A stretch of DNA of 64,000 nucleotides from contig NZ_CP139447.1 in the NCBI RefSeq assembly GCF_047121295.1, positions 6,572,001 to 6,636,000 on the forward strand, written 5' to 3'. Origin of the DNA: Longispora sp047121295 (GTDB taxonomy: Bacteria > Actinomycetota > Actinomycetes > Mycobacteriales > Micromonosporaceae). Each line of letters begins with the position of its first letter. The stretch's first letter is position 1. Positions 48,984 through 57,202 of the stretch are shown in pieces. Made by a program: the position numbers and the translations under genes. Under the pieces are notes generated by a model. The model searched no databases and had not been told where the DNA came from. It worked only from the letters and a program-made list of their open reading frames with translations.

Positions 48984-50126
48984 TCAGTCGGCCTCGGGTT
49001 CGGGGGCCAGCCCGGGGAGCGGGTCCCCTCGCATGTCCCCCATCATGTCCCCCACGTTTTCCCAGGTCAGAGGCAACAAGGGGACAGGGAGGACACGGGG
49101 GACATCGGTCTCCGCCGCGCCAGCTGGCGGGAGGCTGTAGCGGCTGGCCCCGTCAACGATCAGCAGGCCGTCAGCGAACATCCGCTGGCAGGTCTTGCGG
49201 ACGTTGGACTTCTCCAGGCCGCTGGCCCGCGCGATGGCGGTTGCGCCGCTGCCCGGGTGGTCACGCAGGTGGCGCAGGATGGCAGCTCGCGTGTCCGTCG
49301 TCGTGTGATCCGACGCCGGCCCCGGCAGCATGGTCCAGCTCCCGTCGTCCGGGCTGAACGTCAGCGCGTGTTCGGCCTCCCCGACGTCGCGGCCGGTCAT
49401 GTGCAGAACCCCGTCAGCCTGGCCACGTCCGCGCACGAGGACGTAGGTGGCGTCGGCGGCTCCGGCCAGGCCGTTGGTGCCGGACACGGTGGCCAGGAAG
49501 TCATCGGAGCCCTGCTTGCGCACGTGGTGCACGACCACGATCGCGATCGCGTACTTCTGCGCGATGTCCATCAACGGCGAGATCGCGGCATAGTCCGCCT
49601 GGTAGGCGGTCGCGCCCTGCACCGCCTCGGACCGGATTTTGGTCAGGACGTCGATGACAATCATGCGGGCGTCGGGGTGCGCGTCCAACCAGCCGGTGAT
49701 GATGCCGGCCCCGCCCTGGTCCATCGGCAGGCAGTCCGTGAGCAGGTGCATGTGCTCGGGCACCGGGCGGCCGTTGAGCAGGGTGGTGATGCGTTCCTTC
49801 AACCGGCGGGCGGTGTCCTCCAACGCGAGGTAGAGCACCGGTCCGGCCTGCACGGGGATCGTCCCGAACGCCTTGCCCCCGGCGGCCACGGTGAGCCCGA
49901 GCCCGAGGGACAACCACGACTTGCCCACCTTCGGCGGACCACACAGCAGCGACACCCCCTCAGCGAACACGCCAGGCACCGCCCAACGCGGCTCCGGGAA
50001 GTCGGTGGTCATCAACTCGGCGGCGGTCCACCACGCCTTACGCGGCAGCGCCTTAGCCGGTGTTTCAGCCGGGGTGGGGTTGGGCACGGCGTGCAGTCGG
50101 GGCGCGTCGGGCGTGGGGCTGGTCAT
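48984..50126 (-). CDS. RecA-like replication ATPase (AAA_25, RepA-type)
   Basis: 380 residues from the ATG at 50126 (MTSPTPDAPRLHAVP), four bases after the methyltransferase stop. A RecA-fold ATPase: Walker A GPPKVGKS (about 60-67), Walker B MIVIDVL, VVHHVRK sensor-like segment; a winged helix follows (AAILRHLRDHPGSGATAIARASGLEKSNVRKTCQRM). It resembles RepA-type hexameric helicases of plasmids and AICEs and probably replicates the element with the primase-polymerase. The last ~35 residues (VPLLPLTWENVGDMMGDM...) are encoded by repeat copy B, an in-frame addition after the winged helix. Confidence 0.85.
   Translation of the reverse strand: MTSPTPDAPRLHAVPNPTPAETPAKALPRKAWWTAAELMTTDFPEPRWAVPGVFAEGVSLLCGPPKVGKSWLSLGLGLTVAAGGKAFGTIPVQAGPVLYLALEDTARRLKERITTLLNGRPVPEHMHLLTDCLPMDQGGAGIITGWLDAHPDARMIVIDVLTKIRSEAVQGATAYQADYAAISPLMDIAQKYAIAIVVVHHVRKQGSDDFLATVSGTNGLAGAADATYVLVRGRGQADGVLHMTGRDVGEAEHALTFSPDDGSWTMLPGPASDHTTTDTRAAILRHLRDHPGSGATAIARASGLEKSNVRKTCQRMFADGLLIVDGASRYSLPPAGAAETDVPRVLPVPLLPLTWENVGDMMGDMRGDPLPGLAPEPEAD
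49033..49105 (-). repeat. element repeat, copy B (inside coding sequence)
   Basis: Same unit as copies A and C: ATGTCCCCCATCATGTCCCCCACG, TTTTCCCAGGTCAGAGGCAAC, then GGGGACA words. It forms the 3' coding end of the replication ATPase, giving PVPLLPLTWENVGDMMGDM there. Confidence 0.85.
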
Positions 50127-50130
50127 GTGG

Positions 50131-50901
50131 TCACCGTCCTTCGGAGTGGGTGATGAGTCGCCCGATGTACTCGGCGACCTGGGGGGAGACGGCGTTTCCG
50201 AGGGCTCGACGTCGGTCCACCCCTCCGGGAAGCCCATAAGCCACTCGATCCACGTCGGGTTCGCGGGCCCACCGACGGCCTCGTTCAGCGACACCCCCGA
50301 CTGCTTCGGGTCCGCCAGGCGACGCAACAGCGCCTCGTCGCTCAGGCCGCCCCGGGCACCGTCCTTCGCCACCGGGGTGGGCCAGAACGAACACACGGCG
50401 TCGTGGGTGTGGGGCGCCCACCTCACAAGCTGAGATCGATCCCACCCGGCAGACGTACCCGAGCCCTTCGAGGTCTGCGACGACGTCACAGACACCAGCG
50501 GGGGCGTCGTCGGTGGCGTCGAGCAGACCGGGCACGTTCTCCCCGACGACCCACCGGGGCCGGACCGCGTCGATGACGTCGGCCATGGCAGGCCAGAGCC
50601 ATCGGGCGTCGGACTGCGCCAGGCGGCGACCCGCCTTACTGAACGGCTGACACGGGAATCCCCCGGCGACAACGTCAACAGCGGGTCGGGGACGACCGGT
50701 CCACCAGTCGACAGCGGTCGTGACATCGTCATGACGGGGCACCTCCGGCCAGTGCTTCGCGAGAACCTGACGACAGAACTCATTGATCTCGACCTGACCC
50801 ACCACGGTCATCCCGGCACGCTCCAGGCCCAGTTCCAGGCCACCGATGCCGCTGAACAGGCTCAGCACGTTCCAGCCGGTGACGGCGTCGGCGGGCCTCA
50901 C
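50131..50901 (-). CDS. C5 cytosine DNA methyltransferase
   Basis: 256 residues. Motif I LSLFSGIGGLELGLERAGM, motif IV GGFPCQPFS (catalytic Cys about 84), motif VI ENVPGLL, motif VIII PHPRRRVFVLAHP, and motif IX-X RALGNAVSPQVAEYIGRL at the end. The target-recognition region is short. The GTG start overlaps the primase-polymerase stop (GTGA). It may protect the element from host restriction or mark its origin. The DNA of its 3' end also encodes, one frame away, a second MTase-like peptide (see findings). Confidence 0.92.
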   Translation of the reverse strand: MRPADAVTGWNVLSLFSGIGGLELGLERAGMTVVGQVEINEFCRQVLAKHWPEVPRHDDVTTAVDWWTGRPRPAVDVVAGGFPCQPFSKAGRRLAQSDARWLWPAMADVIDAVRPRWVVGENVPGLLDATDDAPAGVCDVVADLEGLGYVCRVGSISACEVGAPHPRRRVFVLAHPGGEGRCPGRPERRGAVASPGGPEAVGGVAERGRRWAREPDVDRVAYGLPGGVDRRRALGNAVSPQVAEYIGRLITHSEGR

Positions 50902-51794
50902 GCGGCCACGATCCGGGGATTGCGCGCCCCGGCGAGGAGACCCGAGCGGATCGTGCGACGCGTCTCCGCGTTCTTCTGGCCGACCTCGGCCGCGACCTGC
51001 GACAGCGCGTAGGTCACCTCGGGTTCGGTCAGTTCCCCTCCGGCGACCAGCTCCCCCAGCGTCTTGGCGGCCATGAACAAGGTGTTGTTGCGCTCGCCGG
51101 GCGGGGCGGTGCGCACGTGTGCCACGGTCCGTTCGACGGCGGCCCGCAGGTACGCGCCGCGTCGGCCGTCCGGGACGGTGACCGTGACCGGCCCGGGGGC
51201 CGGCAGCGGTCGGGGCGCGAGGAGGGCGGCGAGCCAGGTGGGCAGCGGGGCGGGGTCGGTGTTCCACCGCACGCGGTAGGTGTTGCCGTTGACGACGCTG
51301 CCGGGGCCGACGACGTAGCCGCCGTGGCCTCGGGTGTCGACCAGCCACCCGAGGCCGTTGCCGCGCCGTCCGGCGGTGTTGCGAAGCTGCGGGCCGTCGG
51401 TCGGGTGGGTGAAGTAGTGGTGCTGCCCGCCCCGGGCGGTGTCCACGATGCACGTTTCGATCGGGTCGGGGTGCCCGGCGTGCTCGGACACGGCGGTGAA
51501 CACGTCCGCGCCGTCGCGGCACACCGCGCCGTGCACCTCGACCGGCCCGGGGTCGGCCGGCTTCGGCATGTCCAGGTCCACCACGAGCAGCCCGGACGGA
51601 CCGCACGCGATACCGATGTTGAACGCGCCCGTACTCCAACAGCGGGTGATGCGGTCGGGGTCGGTGGTCGCCCGTGCCTCCCACTCACGGACGGCCGGGC
51701 GCTTGTCGTTGGGAACCAGCGGGAAGACGTGCCAGCCCAGCGCGGCGGCGGTCAACGCCGAGTGCATGCGCTCGGTCGCGGTCGCAGTCGTCAC
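50898..51794 (-). CDS. bifunctional primase-polymerase (Prim-Pol, AEP type)
   Basis: 298 residues: AALTAAALGWHVFPLVPNDKRPAV, GFNIGIACGPSGLLVVDLDMP (catalytic acidic pair), then QHHYFTHP, LDTRGHGGYVVGPGS, the usual Prim-Pol order. The C-terminal ~90 residues are helical (AAKTLGELVAGGELTEPEVTYAL). It would prime and extend element DNA with the RepA-like ATPase. GTG start, overlapping the preceding gene's stop by GTGA. Part of the 52308-48984 operon. Confidence 0.92.
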   Translation of the reverse strand: MTTATATERMHSALTAAALGWHVFPLVPNDKRPAVREWEARATTDPDRITRCWSTGAFNIGIACGPSGLLVVDLDMPKPADPGPVEVHGAVCRDGADVFTAVSEHAGHPDPIETCIVDTARGGQHHYFTHPTDGPQLRNTAGRRGNGLGWLVDTRGHGGYVVGPGSVVNGNTYRVRWNTDPAPLPTWLAALLAPRPLPAPGPVTVTVPDGRRGAYLRAAVERTVAHVRTAPPGERNNTLFMAAKTLGELVAGGELTEPEVTYALSQVAAEVGQKNAETRRTIRSGLLAGARNPRIVAA

Positions 51795-52048
51795 GACGAG
51801 ATCTCCTTCGCGGTGAGGTTCTGGAGCTGAAACAGCAGGCGCAGCAGGCGGGCCTGTGCGGCGGTGTCATCGGCCGGCAGCCGGACCGAGAGGCGTACTT
51901 CGGCGTGCTGCCCGACGGGTCCGGCGACCCGGGTGAGGACGGCCGACCCGTTCAGGAGTCGCATGCGCACCGGGTGGGCGCGGTGCTCCCCGAGGGCACA
52001 CCCGTGCCCCCGGCACCAGTCGGGGCAACCGGTGCGGTTGCGGGTCAT
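51791..52048 (-). CDS. DUF6907-like small protein
   Basis: 85 residues. MTRNRTGCPDWCRGHGCALGEHRAHPV carries a CPxWC-x2-H-x-C pattern that may bind zinc, followed by strands (VRMRLLNGSAV, AEVRLSVRLP) and a helix (ARLLRLLFQLQNL). It resembles the DUF6907 family seen near AICE replication genes. It overlaps the Prim-Pol gene start. Function unknown. Confidence 0.6.
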   Translation of the reverse strand: MTRNRTGCPDWCRGHGCALGEHRAHPVRMRLLNGSAVLTRVAGPVGQHAEVRLSVRLPADDTAAQARLLRLLFQLQNLTAKEISS

Positions 52049-52308
52049 CGGGTGCCGTCGCGGTGGATGTCGGCCAGGCCGTTGGCGATGCGCCGTCCGA
52101 TGCGCAGCCGGCGGCCGGTGCCCCGGCAGCGGCGGCACGGTTGGCGCAGCTTCGGCCCTGTGCGACCGGTTCCCCGGCACGCGCGGTGGTACCCGAACGG
52201 CGCGAGCCAGCACGCCAGCACGTAACAGAGCGTGACAGCAGCGGCGATCATGAGGAGGATGCCCGTTGCCGGGCTGGTGGTGGTAGCGGTAGCGGCATGG
52301 GTGAGCAT
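52045..52308 (-). CDS. small membrane zinc-finger-like protein
   Basis: 87 residues: a transmembrane segment (GILLMIAAAVTLCYVLACWLA, about 16-36) followed by a DnaJ-zinc-finger-like CRGTGR ... CRRCRGTGRRLR. Overlaps the DUF6907-like gene by four bases (ATGA). It heads the replication operon; role unknown. Confidence 0.65.
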   Translation of the reverse strand: MLTHAATATTTSPATGILLMIAAAVTLCYVLACWLAPFGYHRACRGTGRTGPKLRQPCRRCRGTGRRLRIGRRIANGLADIHRDGTR

Positions 52309-52352
52309 GGAAACCCTCTCAGGGGCGCTTTTGGGCGCGTGGAGCCCACGGG

Positions 52353-52442
52353 CGCTACCCGCTACCTGCGGAAACGTTCGCAGGTGGGGCGGGTAGCGGG
52401 TGGGGTAGCGTCGGCGCTACCGGTAGCGGGAGGCCCGCTACC
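52353..52442. repeat. cluster of GGTAGCG repeats, candidate transfer recognition site (clt/TRS)
   Basis: Seven copies of the 7-mer lie in 90 bases directly after the transfer gene stop: GGTAGCG on the + strand at 52392, 52404 and 52422, and CGCTACC at 52353, 52360, 52415 and 52436. Two make a perfect palindrome at 52415-52428; CGCTACC-containing arms also form a longer dyad around 52371-52378. In Streptomyces plasmids the FtsK-like TraB binds short repeats placed at this position. Confidence 0.6.
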
Positions 52443-52444
52443 TT

Positions 52445-54616
52445 TCAGGCCGCGTCGCGGCTCTGGATCGCGGTGACGATTCCGGCCAACCGGGCACCCT
52501 TGAGCACAGTGCCGCCGGCCTTGACATCAACGCTCTGTACACCCAGCGCCCGAAGTTGTGCCGAGATCGACTCGGCGGTCGTGTCGGCGTAGTGCTCCGG
52601 GATCTGCTCAGCGAGCCGGGCGGCGATCGTCGGCCAGTGCAGCCCCGCCTCACCCGCGCCGAACACGCTGCGGGTGTCAGCCAGCACATCGCGCACGTCC
52701 CGGACGACCGTCTCCCCGGCAGCCGCGCCGGACAGGGTGCCGATGGCCTCGCGGTGCTTGCGGGCGGCGGTGAGGATCTTCTCCGCGTCGGAGTGATCCG
52801 CCAGGTACGTGCGGACCGTCGGGGTGTCGTCCGTCAGGCCGTACAGGTAGCCGACGCCCAGGTACTCCTTGCCGGCGGGCAGCGAGGAGGCGTCGAACCC
52901 TTCGGCATAGGCGTCCCCGCCCAGGATCGCCTCCGACACGATCCGGTTCCCGCACTTGAGGGCGAAGCGGGCGGCGTGGTTGTCGCGGTAGCGGTTGAAC
53001 AGCCGCTGCACATCCCCCGCACCCACCCCGGAAGGCTTCTGCGAGGACGACAGGATGATGACCCCGGCCGACGGGCCCACGGCCATGATGAACGCCAGCA
53101 ACGAGGCGATCTCCTTGTTGGTGTTCTGGTCGTCGGTCTCGAAGTAGTTCTGGAACTCCTCCATGACCAGCAGCAGCACCCGCAGGTCCGGGTAACGCTT
53201 GTCCCGGGCCAGGTCGCGGGTGAGCTTGCCCTCCGGGCACAGGGCCGGCGGCAGGGTGGACAGCACCTCGTTGACGGTCTCGATGTGCTTCTTGATCTCC
53301 CGCAACGCTTCCAGCAGGTGGGTAATCGGGTCGGTGTCGCGGCTGTTGGGAACCACCCCGCACACGTACCGGTGCGCGATCAGGCGGAACTTGTCCCAGT
53401 CCGCCGACATCTTCCCGTCGACCACCACCAGGCGCACCCACGGGTCCAGCGCCGCGTACAGGGCCAGGAGCCGGGCGGAGAACGTCTTGCCCTTACGCGG
53501 CTGCGCACCCACCAGGACGCTGATCCACATCATCAGCAGGTCGACCTTGCGGCCGCGCTCGTCCAGGCCGAACGGGGCCGGCTGCCAGATGTCGCGGGGC
53601 TTGCAGTCCAACAGCGGCGTCTTGCCCGCCGGAATCGCAAGCGGGTCGCGGTCGGCGACGAACAAGGTGTGCCGGCGGTGCGACGTCTTGTCGCGGGTGA
53701 TGAACACCTGGTTCACGCTGACGTCCAGGCCCGACGCGATCGACCCCCGGGCCTTCAGCGCGTCATCGAACGTCTTGCCATACGGCAGATCGATCGACAC
53801 CTGCGAACCCGTACCGGACAGATCGCGAGCCATGGTCGAACCGAAGTCCACCTTCTGACCCGCCCGGTCCGGATGCCCGAGACCGGCGGCGTAGTACGCG
53901 CGGAGCACGATGTCCGGGTTGATCCGCCGGAACCTGCCGGCGACCGCAGCGGTGGACAGGATCGGCCGGTCCGCCGGACGCCCGACGTGCGCGAGGTAGC
54001 CGACCGCACCGGCCACCGTGAGCGCCACCGCCCACCCGGGCGCCAGGGCGTAAGCGACCGGTCCGCCGATCGCGATCCCCATGGCTTCGGCCGCGAGGAC
54101 GCAGAAGCGCCACAGGCGGGTGTTGCGGGCTTCCTTCTGCAACTTCAGCCACACGTCCGGCTCGTTGCTGTTGGCAGCAGCCTGGCGCAGGTCGTGCTGT
54201 TCGGTCAGCCACCACCACTTGAGCTGCCGGCCCGCGAGCCGGAACAGTCCGACGCCGGCCCAGAACCCGGCCTGCGCCAGATACCACGGGGTCCGCACCG
54301 CGTGGAAGGCGGTGATGTGTCCGGCCAGGCCGGCGGCGTGCCGCACGCTGCTACGGATGTTGGCCCACCCCCGCAGCGCGGACGGGATGACGTCGCGGCG
54401 GCCACCCGGCACGACCGGCACGGCCACCGCCGCGCCACCCGGCGCGGGGTCATCGTCGAGGGCCACGTCGAAGTGCGTACCGGCGATATCGTCGGGGCCC
54501 GGGGTGGGTCGGGTCCGGTTGGCCCGCACCGCGTCGAGGTCGACCACGTCCGCGTCGGGCAGGGTCAGGTCGTGTTCGTACCGGTCGAAGTCGAACGGCT
54601 CATCTTTGCTTGCCAT
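52445..54616 (-). CDS. traB: FtsK/SpoIIIE-type DNA translocase for conjugative transfer (TraB/TraSA-like)
   Basis: 723 residues. Two membrane regions at about 107-129 and 170-205, then an FtsK-like motor: Walker A GAQPRKGKTFS (370-380), Walker B RVLLLVMEEF (about 479-488), SSQKPSG as an arginine-finger-type loop. The C-terminal ~90 residues are a winged helix (WPTIAARLAEQIPEHYADTTAESISAQLRALGV) expected to read the transfer repeats. It pumps double-stranded DNA between mycelial cells. ATG with GGAGG upstream. The GGTAGCG cluster follows directly. Confidence 0.94.
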   Translation of the reverse strand: MASKDEPFDFDRYEHDLTLPDADVVDLDAVRANRTRPTPGPDDIAGTHFDVALDDDPAPGGAAVAVPVVPGGRRDVIPSALRGWANIRSSVRHAAGLAGHITAFHAVRTPWYLAQAGFWAGVGLFRLAGRQLKWWWLTEQHDLRQAAANSNEPDVWLKLQKEARNTRLWRFCVLAAEAMGIAIGGPVAYALAPGWAVALTVAGAVGYLAHVGRPADRPILSTAAVAGRFRRINPDIVLRAYYAAGLGHPDRAGQKVDFGSTMARDLSGTGSQVSIDLPYGKTFDDALKARGSIASGLDVSVNQVFITRDKTSHRRHTLFVADRDPLAIPAGKTPLLDCKPRDIWQPAPFGLDERGRKVDLLMMWISVLVGAQPRKGKTFSARLLALYAALDPWVRLVVVDGKMSADWDKFRLIAHRYVCGVVPNSRDTDPITHLLEALREIKKHIETVNEVLSTLPPALCPEGKLTRDLARDKRYPDLRVLLLVMEEFQNYFETDDQNTNKEIASLLAFIMAVGPSAGVIILSSSQKPSGVGAGDVQRLFNRYRDNHAARFALKCGNRIVSEAILGGDAYAEGFDASSLPAGKEYLGVGYLYGLTDDTPTVRTYLADHSDAEKILTAARKHREAIGTLSGAAAGETVVRDVRDVLADTRSVFGAGEAGLHWPTIAARLAEQIPEHYADTTAESISAQLRALGVQSVDVKAGGTVLKGARLAGIVTAIQSRDAA

Positions 54617-54690
54617 GATGGCGTTACCTCCGTGTGGGGTGGCGGGGCACAGCCGGGCTGTCCAGGCGTAAGGCTGTGCCCCGCGTGTTG

Positions 54691-54888
54691 TTAGAGGACG
54701 TAGGGACGCTGCGGGCTGATCTCGACCCGCAGCGCGTGCAGCTCCGTGAGCAGTTCCTCGATGAGGTACTGCAAGTCACGGGGCTCGGTGTTCATGTCGA
54801 CGTCGGCTCGATCCAGCAGCGCCGAGAGTCGGGCGTGTGCGTAGGCGAGCAGGTCAACGGGGTTCATCAACGGGTTCACCTGCCTCAC
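54691..54888 (-). CDS. 65-residue helical protein of the transfer operon
   Basis: VRQVNPLMNPVDLLAYAHARLSALL... is a soluble helical protein; the GTG at 54888 overlaps the preceding stop by GTGA, and an ATG at 54867 (MNPVDLL) is an alternative start. No known family. It lies between the SpdB2-like gene and traB, so it probably belongs to the transfer/spread set. Confidence 0.55.
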   Translation of the reverse strand: MRQVNPLMNPVDLLAYAHARLSALLDRADVDMNTEPRDLQYLIEELLTELHALRVEISPQRPYVL

Positions 54889-55616
54889 GCGGCTTGCAGG
54901 GCAGGGGCCGGGGTGTCCGAGCGCTGGGCGGCCAGGTGGCGGCGCACGGTGCGCGGGGCGACGGCCAGCCGGGCGGCCATCTCGTCCTGGGACATGTCCG
55001 GGTGCTTGGCCCGTAGCTTGGCCACAGCGGTGGCCGTGTCGGGCTTCGCCGTTGTCCGGCGCGGTGTCCGGGCGGGTGGCCGGGGCGTGTCCGCCGGCAT
55101 GTCCGCCACCGTGACTGGCACCATGGCCGGTGCGGTGACCGGTGGCGTGGCCGCGTGGGTGGCCATCGAGGCGGCGACCTGGGCGGCCACCGGAGCGGCC
55201 ATCGTGACCAGGGCGTTGGCGGCGGTGACGGCCACGACCGGCACCCGGGACAGGACCATCTTGGTCAGCGCCAGGAAGCCGATCGCGGGCACAGCGGCCA
55301 GCAGCCAGCCCGACGCGGAAGCCTTGGCCTGGGCCACCTGAGCGGCCAGCGACAGCAACGCGAACCCGATCATCACCGCCAGGGCGTAGCCGGCCGGACG
55401 GCCGTTACGGCGGTGCCGGCGGATCTCCAACGCGGCGGCCATCGGGATCAACTCCGACACCACCGCGTTCGCCCACCCGAACCAGTTCCCGGTCCCGGTC
55501 GGCGCGTTGGCCATCGTCCAGTCATGCATGTGCGTGAACGAAGCGGCACCAGCCACCCCACCCACGGCGAGCAGGACAAGAACCTGAACGGTGTTCTCGA
55601 CCCGTTCCGCCTTCAC
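54885..55616 (-). CDS. DUF2637 (SpdB2-like) membrane protein with C-terminal HTH
   Basis: 243 residues: four transmembrane helices (about 10-130; VLVLLAVGGVAGAASFTHMHDW, ELIPMAAALEI, YALAVMIGFALLSLAAQVAQ, LLAAVPAIGFLALTKM), the DUF2637 fold found in SpdB2-type spread proteins, then a Pro/Ala/Thr linker and a HTH (DMSQDEMAARLAVAPRTVRRHLA) at about 205-230. Spread proteins move the element along the mycelium of the recipient. GTG start, overlapping the 47-residue gene's stop. Confidence 0.85.
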   Translation of the reverse strand: MKAERVENTVQVLVLLAVGGVAGAASFTHMHDWTMANAPTGTGNWFGWANAVVSELIPMAAALEIRRHRRNGRPAGYALAVMIGFALLSLAAQVAQAKASASGWLLAAVPAIGFLALTKMVLSRVPVVAVTAANALVTMAAPVAAQVAASMATHAATPPVTAPAMVPVTVADMPADTPRPPARTPRRTTAKPDTATAVAKLRAKHPDMSQDEMAARLAVAPRTVRRHLAAQRSDTPAPALQAA

Positions 55617-55756
55617 TTGGCACCCCCGACCACGCCAGCGGCGAACTGACCGATCCCGGAGACGATGTTCACGGCGACGTCAGCGGCACCGGCCGGGTTC
55701 TTGATGACGAAGAACACGACGAACGCGGCGACGATGTACGCGGGGACCTTCTTCAC
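55613..55756 (-). CDS. 47-residue membrane protein (spread-type)
   Basis: An ORF of 47 codons, easily missed by length filters: VKKVPAYIVAAFVVFFVIKN is one hydrophobic helix, followed by PAGAADVAVNIVSGIGQFAAG. GTGA overlaps at both ends (with the SpdB2-like gene and the 52-residue gene) strongly support translation. It resembles small Spd proteins of Streptomyces plasmids in size and topology. Confidence 0.75.
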   Translation of the reverse strand: MKKVPAYIVAAFVVFFVIKNPAGAADVAVNIVSGIGQFAAGVVGGAK

Positions 55757-55911
55757 GACCGGTCTCCCTTCTTCTGGGTGGCACGGAGGTTGGCGACGTG
55801 CAGGGGCAGCGTCGCGGCGGTGAGCAGCAGCCCCGCCGGGTGCCCGTGCCAGGCGGCGACGGCACCGGCGATGCTGGCGGCGGTGAGCAGCAGCGAGTAG
55901 ACGGTTCGCAT
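55753..55911 (-). CDS. 52-residue membrane protein (spread-type)
   Basis: MRTVYSLLLTAASIAGAVAAWHGHPAGLLLTAATLPLHVANLRATQ has two hydrophobic segments and a charged end (KKGDRS). It starts in the ATGA overlap with the preceding gene and ends in a GTGA overlap with the 47-residue gene. Probably a spread/transfer accessory protein. No named family recognised. Confidence 0.65.
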   Translation of the reverse strand: MRTVYSLLLTAASIAGAVAAWHGHPAGLLLTAATLPLHVANLRATQKKGDRS

Positions 55912-56282
55912 CAGGACTCCATTCCGGCGCAGGTCAGGCACTCACCGAACTTGCGGGGGATGTAGTAGGTGCGCTCCGTGCGGCAGGTGGAGCAGGTCCG
56001 CCGTGCCCGCAGGGCCTCACCGATCGCGGCGAGCTGTGCGGGGGGCGCGGTCCGCTTGGGCAGCGCGAGCGCGACGCGGTAGAGGTAGGCGGTACGCACC
56101 CCGCCGATCCCGCGCCACAGGACCTGAGCGGCGATGTCCTGACCGCCCGGGCGCAGGCCCTCAGCGCGGAGCTGACGGCGGGTCGCCAGGCCGGCCGGGG
56201 CCGATTTCCACGGGTACGTCGGCACCGAGTGCCGCAGCGCGTCGGGGTCCAGGAACGCGGCCCGGTAGCGGGTCGCGAGCAT
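55911..56282 (-). CDS. RRQLRA-type mobile-element protein with zinc ribbon
   Basis: 123 residues. The middle carries LATRRQLRAEGLRPGGQDIAAQVLWR, the RRQL-x2-GLRPGG pattern recurring in proteins of actinobacterial plasmids and AICEs; the end has CSTCRTERTYYIPRKFGECLTC, a four-Cys zinc ribbon. It overlaps neighbours at both ends (ATGA). Role unknown, perhaps nucleic-acid binding in transfer. Confidence 0.7.
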   Translation of the reverse strand: MLATRYRAAFLDPDALRHSVPTYPWKSAPAGLATRRQLRAEGLRPGGQDIAAQVLWRGIGGVRTAYLYRVALALPKRTAPPAQLAAIGEALRARRTCSTCRTERTYYIPRKFGECLTCAGMES

Positions 56283-56599
56283 CAGGCCACCGCCCGCAGG
56301 ACCGGCACGCTCTCGACGGTCGCGGTGTTGGCCAGGGTCGCCGCGATGATGCGGCGGCGCGTCCGGCGGGCGCGGCGGCTGTCGAGGTCAACCACCTGCG
56401 CGTCGACAACCCGCAGCGTCTCGTCCAGGTCGTCCAACGCCAGGATGTCCGCCTCGATCTGGGGCCACTCGGCCTCGATCTCCGCGAGCTCCTGGGGCGT
56501 CGGGCCGTCCAGGAGGTCAAGCACGTACACCTCGACCGTGTCGGCCTCGGCGGGTTCCGCGCTCACGACCCGCAGGCCGCGTCGTGGGATGCTGTTCAT
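56282..56599 (-). CDS. DUF6284-like protein
   Basis: 105 residues: PTPQELAEIEAEWPQIEADILALDDLDETLRVVD followed by RRARRTRRRIIAATLAN. It is mostly helical, acidic in the first half and basic in the second, and looks like DUF6284 proteins of AICEs. No catalytic motif. It precedes and overlaps the RRQLRA gene (ATGA). Confidence 0.6.
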   Translation of the reverse strand: MNSIPRRGLRVVSAEPAEADTVEVYVLDLLDGPTPQELAEIEAEWPQIEADILALDDLDETLRVVDAQVVDLDSRRARRTRRRIIAATLANTATVESVPVLRAVA

Positions 56600-56704
56600 G
56601 GGTCCAACTCCCTTGGGTAAAGGTCAGTGGAGGCCCGATACGAGGCCCGGCGGTTGCACCCGCTGGGCCTCACCTGCGAGCCGTGAAATCGTTGTGGGGC
56701 CGCG

Positions 56705-56866
56705 CTAAGCGGCGTGGCAGCGCTGCCGCGTCGCCGGGGGCCGGCAGGACGTGCAGCGCGTCTCGGTACCCGGCAGGGCGGTCAGCTTCTTGCAGCCGAC
56801 GCACTTCCGGATGGTCGAGCTCTTCTTGATCGTCAGCCGCATACCGGCGGCGAAACTCGAAGCCAT
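56705..56866 (-). CDS. 53-residue zinc-finger-like protein
   Basis: MASSFAAGMRLTIKKSSTIRKCVGCKKLTALPGTETRCTSC... has two CxxC pairs (CVGC, CTSC) 14 residues apart, a zinc ribbon. The ATG at 56866 has GAGAGG upstream. It is the first gene of the leftward transfer operon (56866-52445) after the regulatory gap. The long frame further upstream is not coding. Confidence 0.6.
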   Translation of the reverse strand: MASSFAAGMRLTIKKSSTIRKCVGCKKLTALPGTETRCTSCRPPATRQRCHAA

Positions 56867-57202
56867 AACGGCAACCTCTCTCCGCTTGCGATGGCCGGCA
56901 GCGCGTTCTACCGCGCTGCCGGATGACGTGCAGGACACCGCCGGGAAGCCAGGCTCCGAAGCGGCTGACAACACCCCGCCAGACCGGCAGGAGCTGGGAC
57001 TACGCACGAACCTCAGTCGTGCCCGGCCACCTTCAAAGGGAGGTGACAACCCCTGTTGCATGTCTTCCCTGTTGAGTTCTCAAAGACCAACCCGCGACAG
57101 CAGCTCGCAGAGCGCACTCCACCCGAAGTGGCGTAATCGCCCCGGCAACCGACCGGCCCGAGGACCAGCGGCAACAGCCGCCGGGCCTCACTTCTCACAC
57201 CT

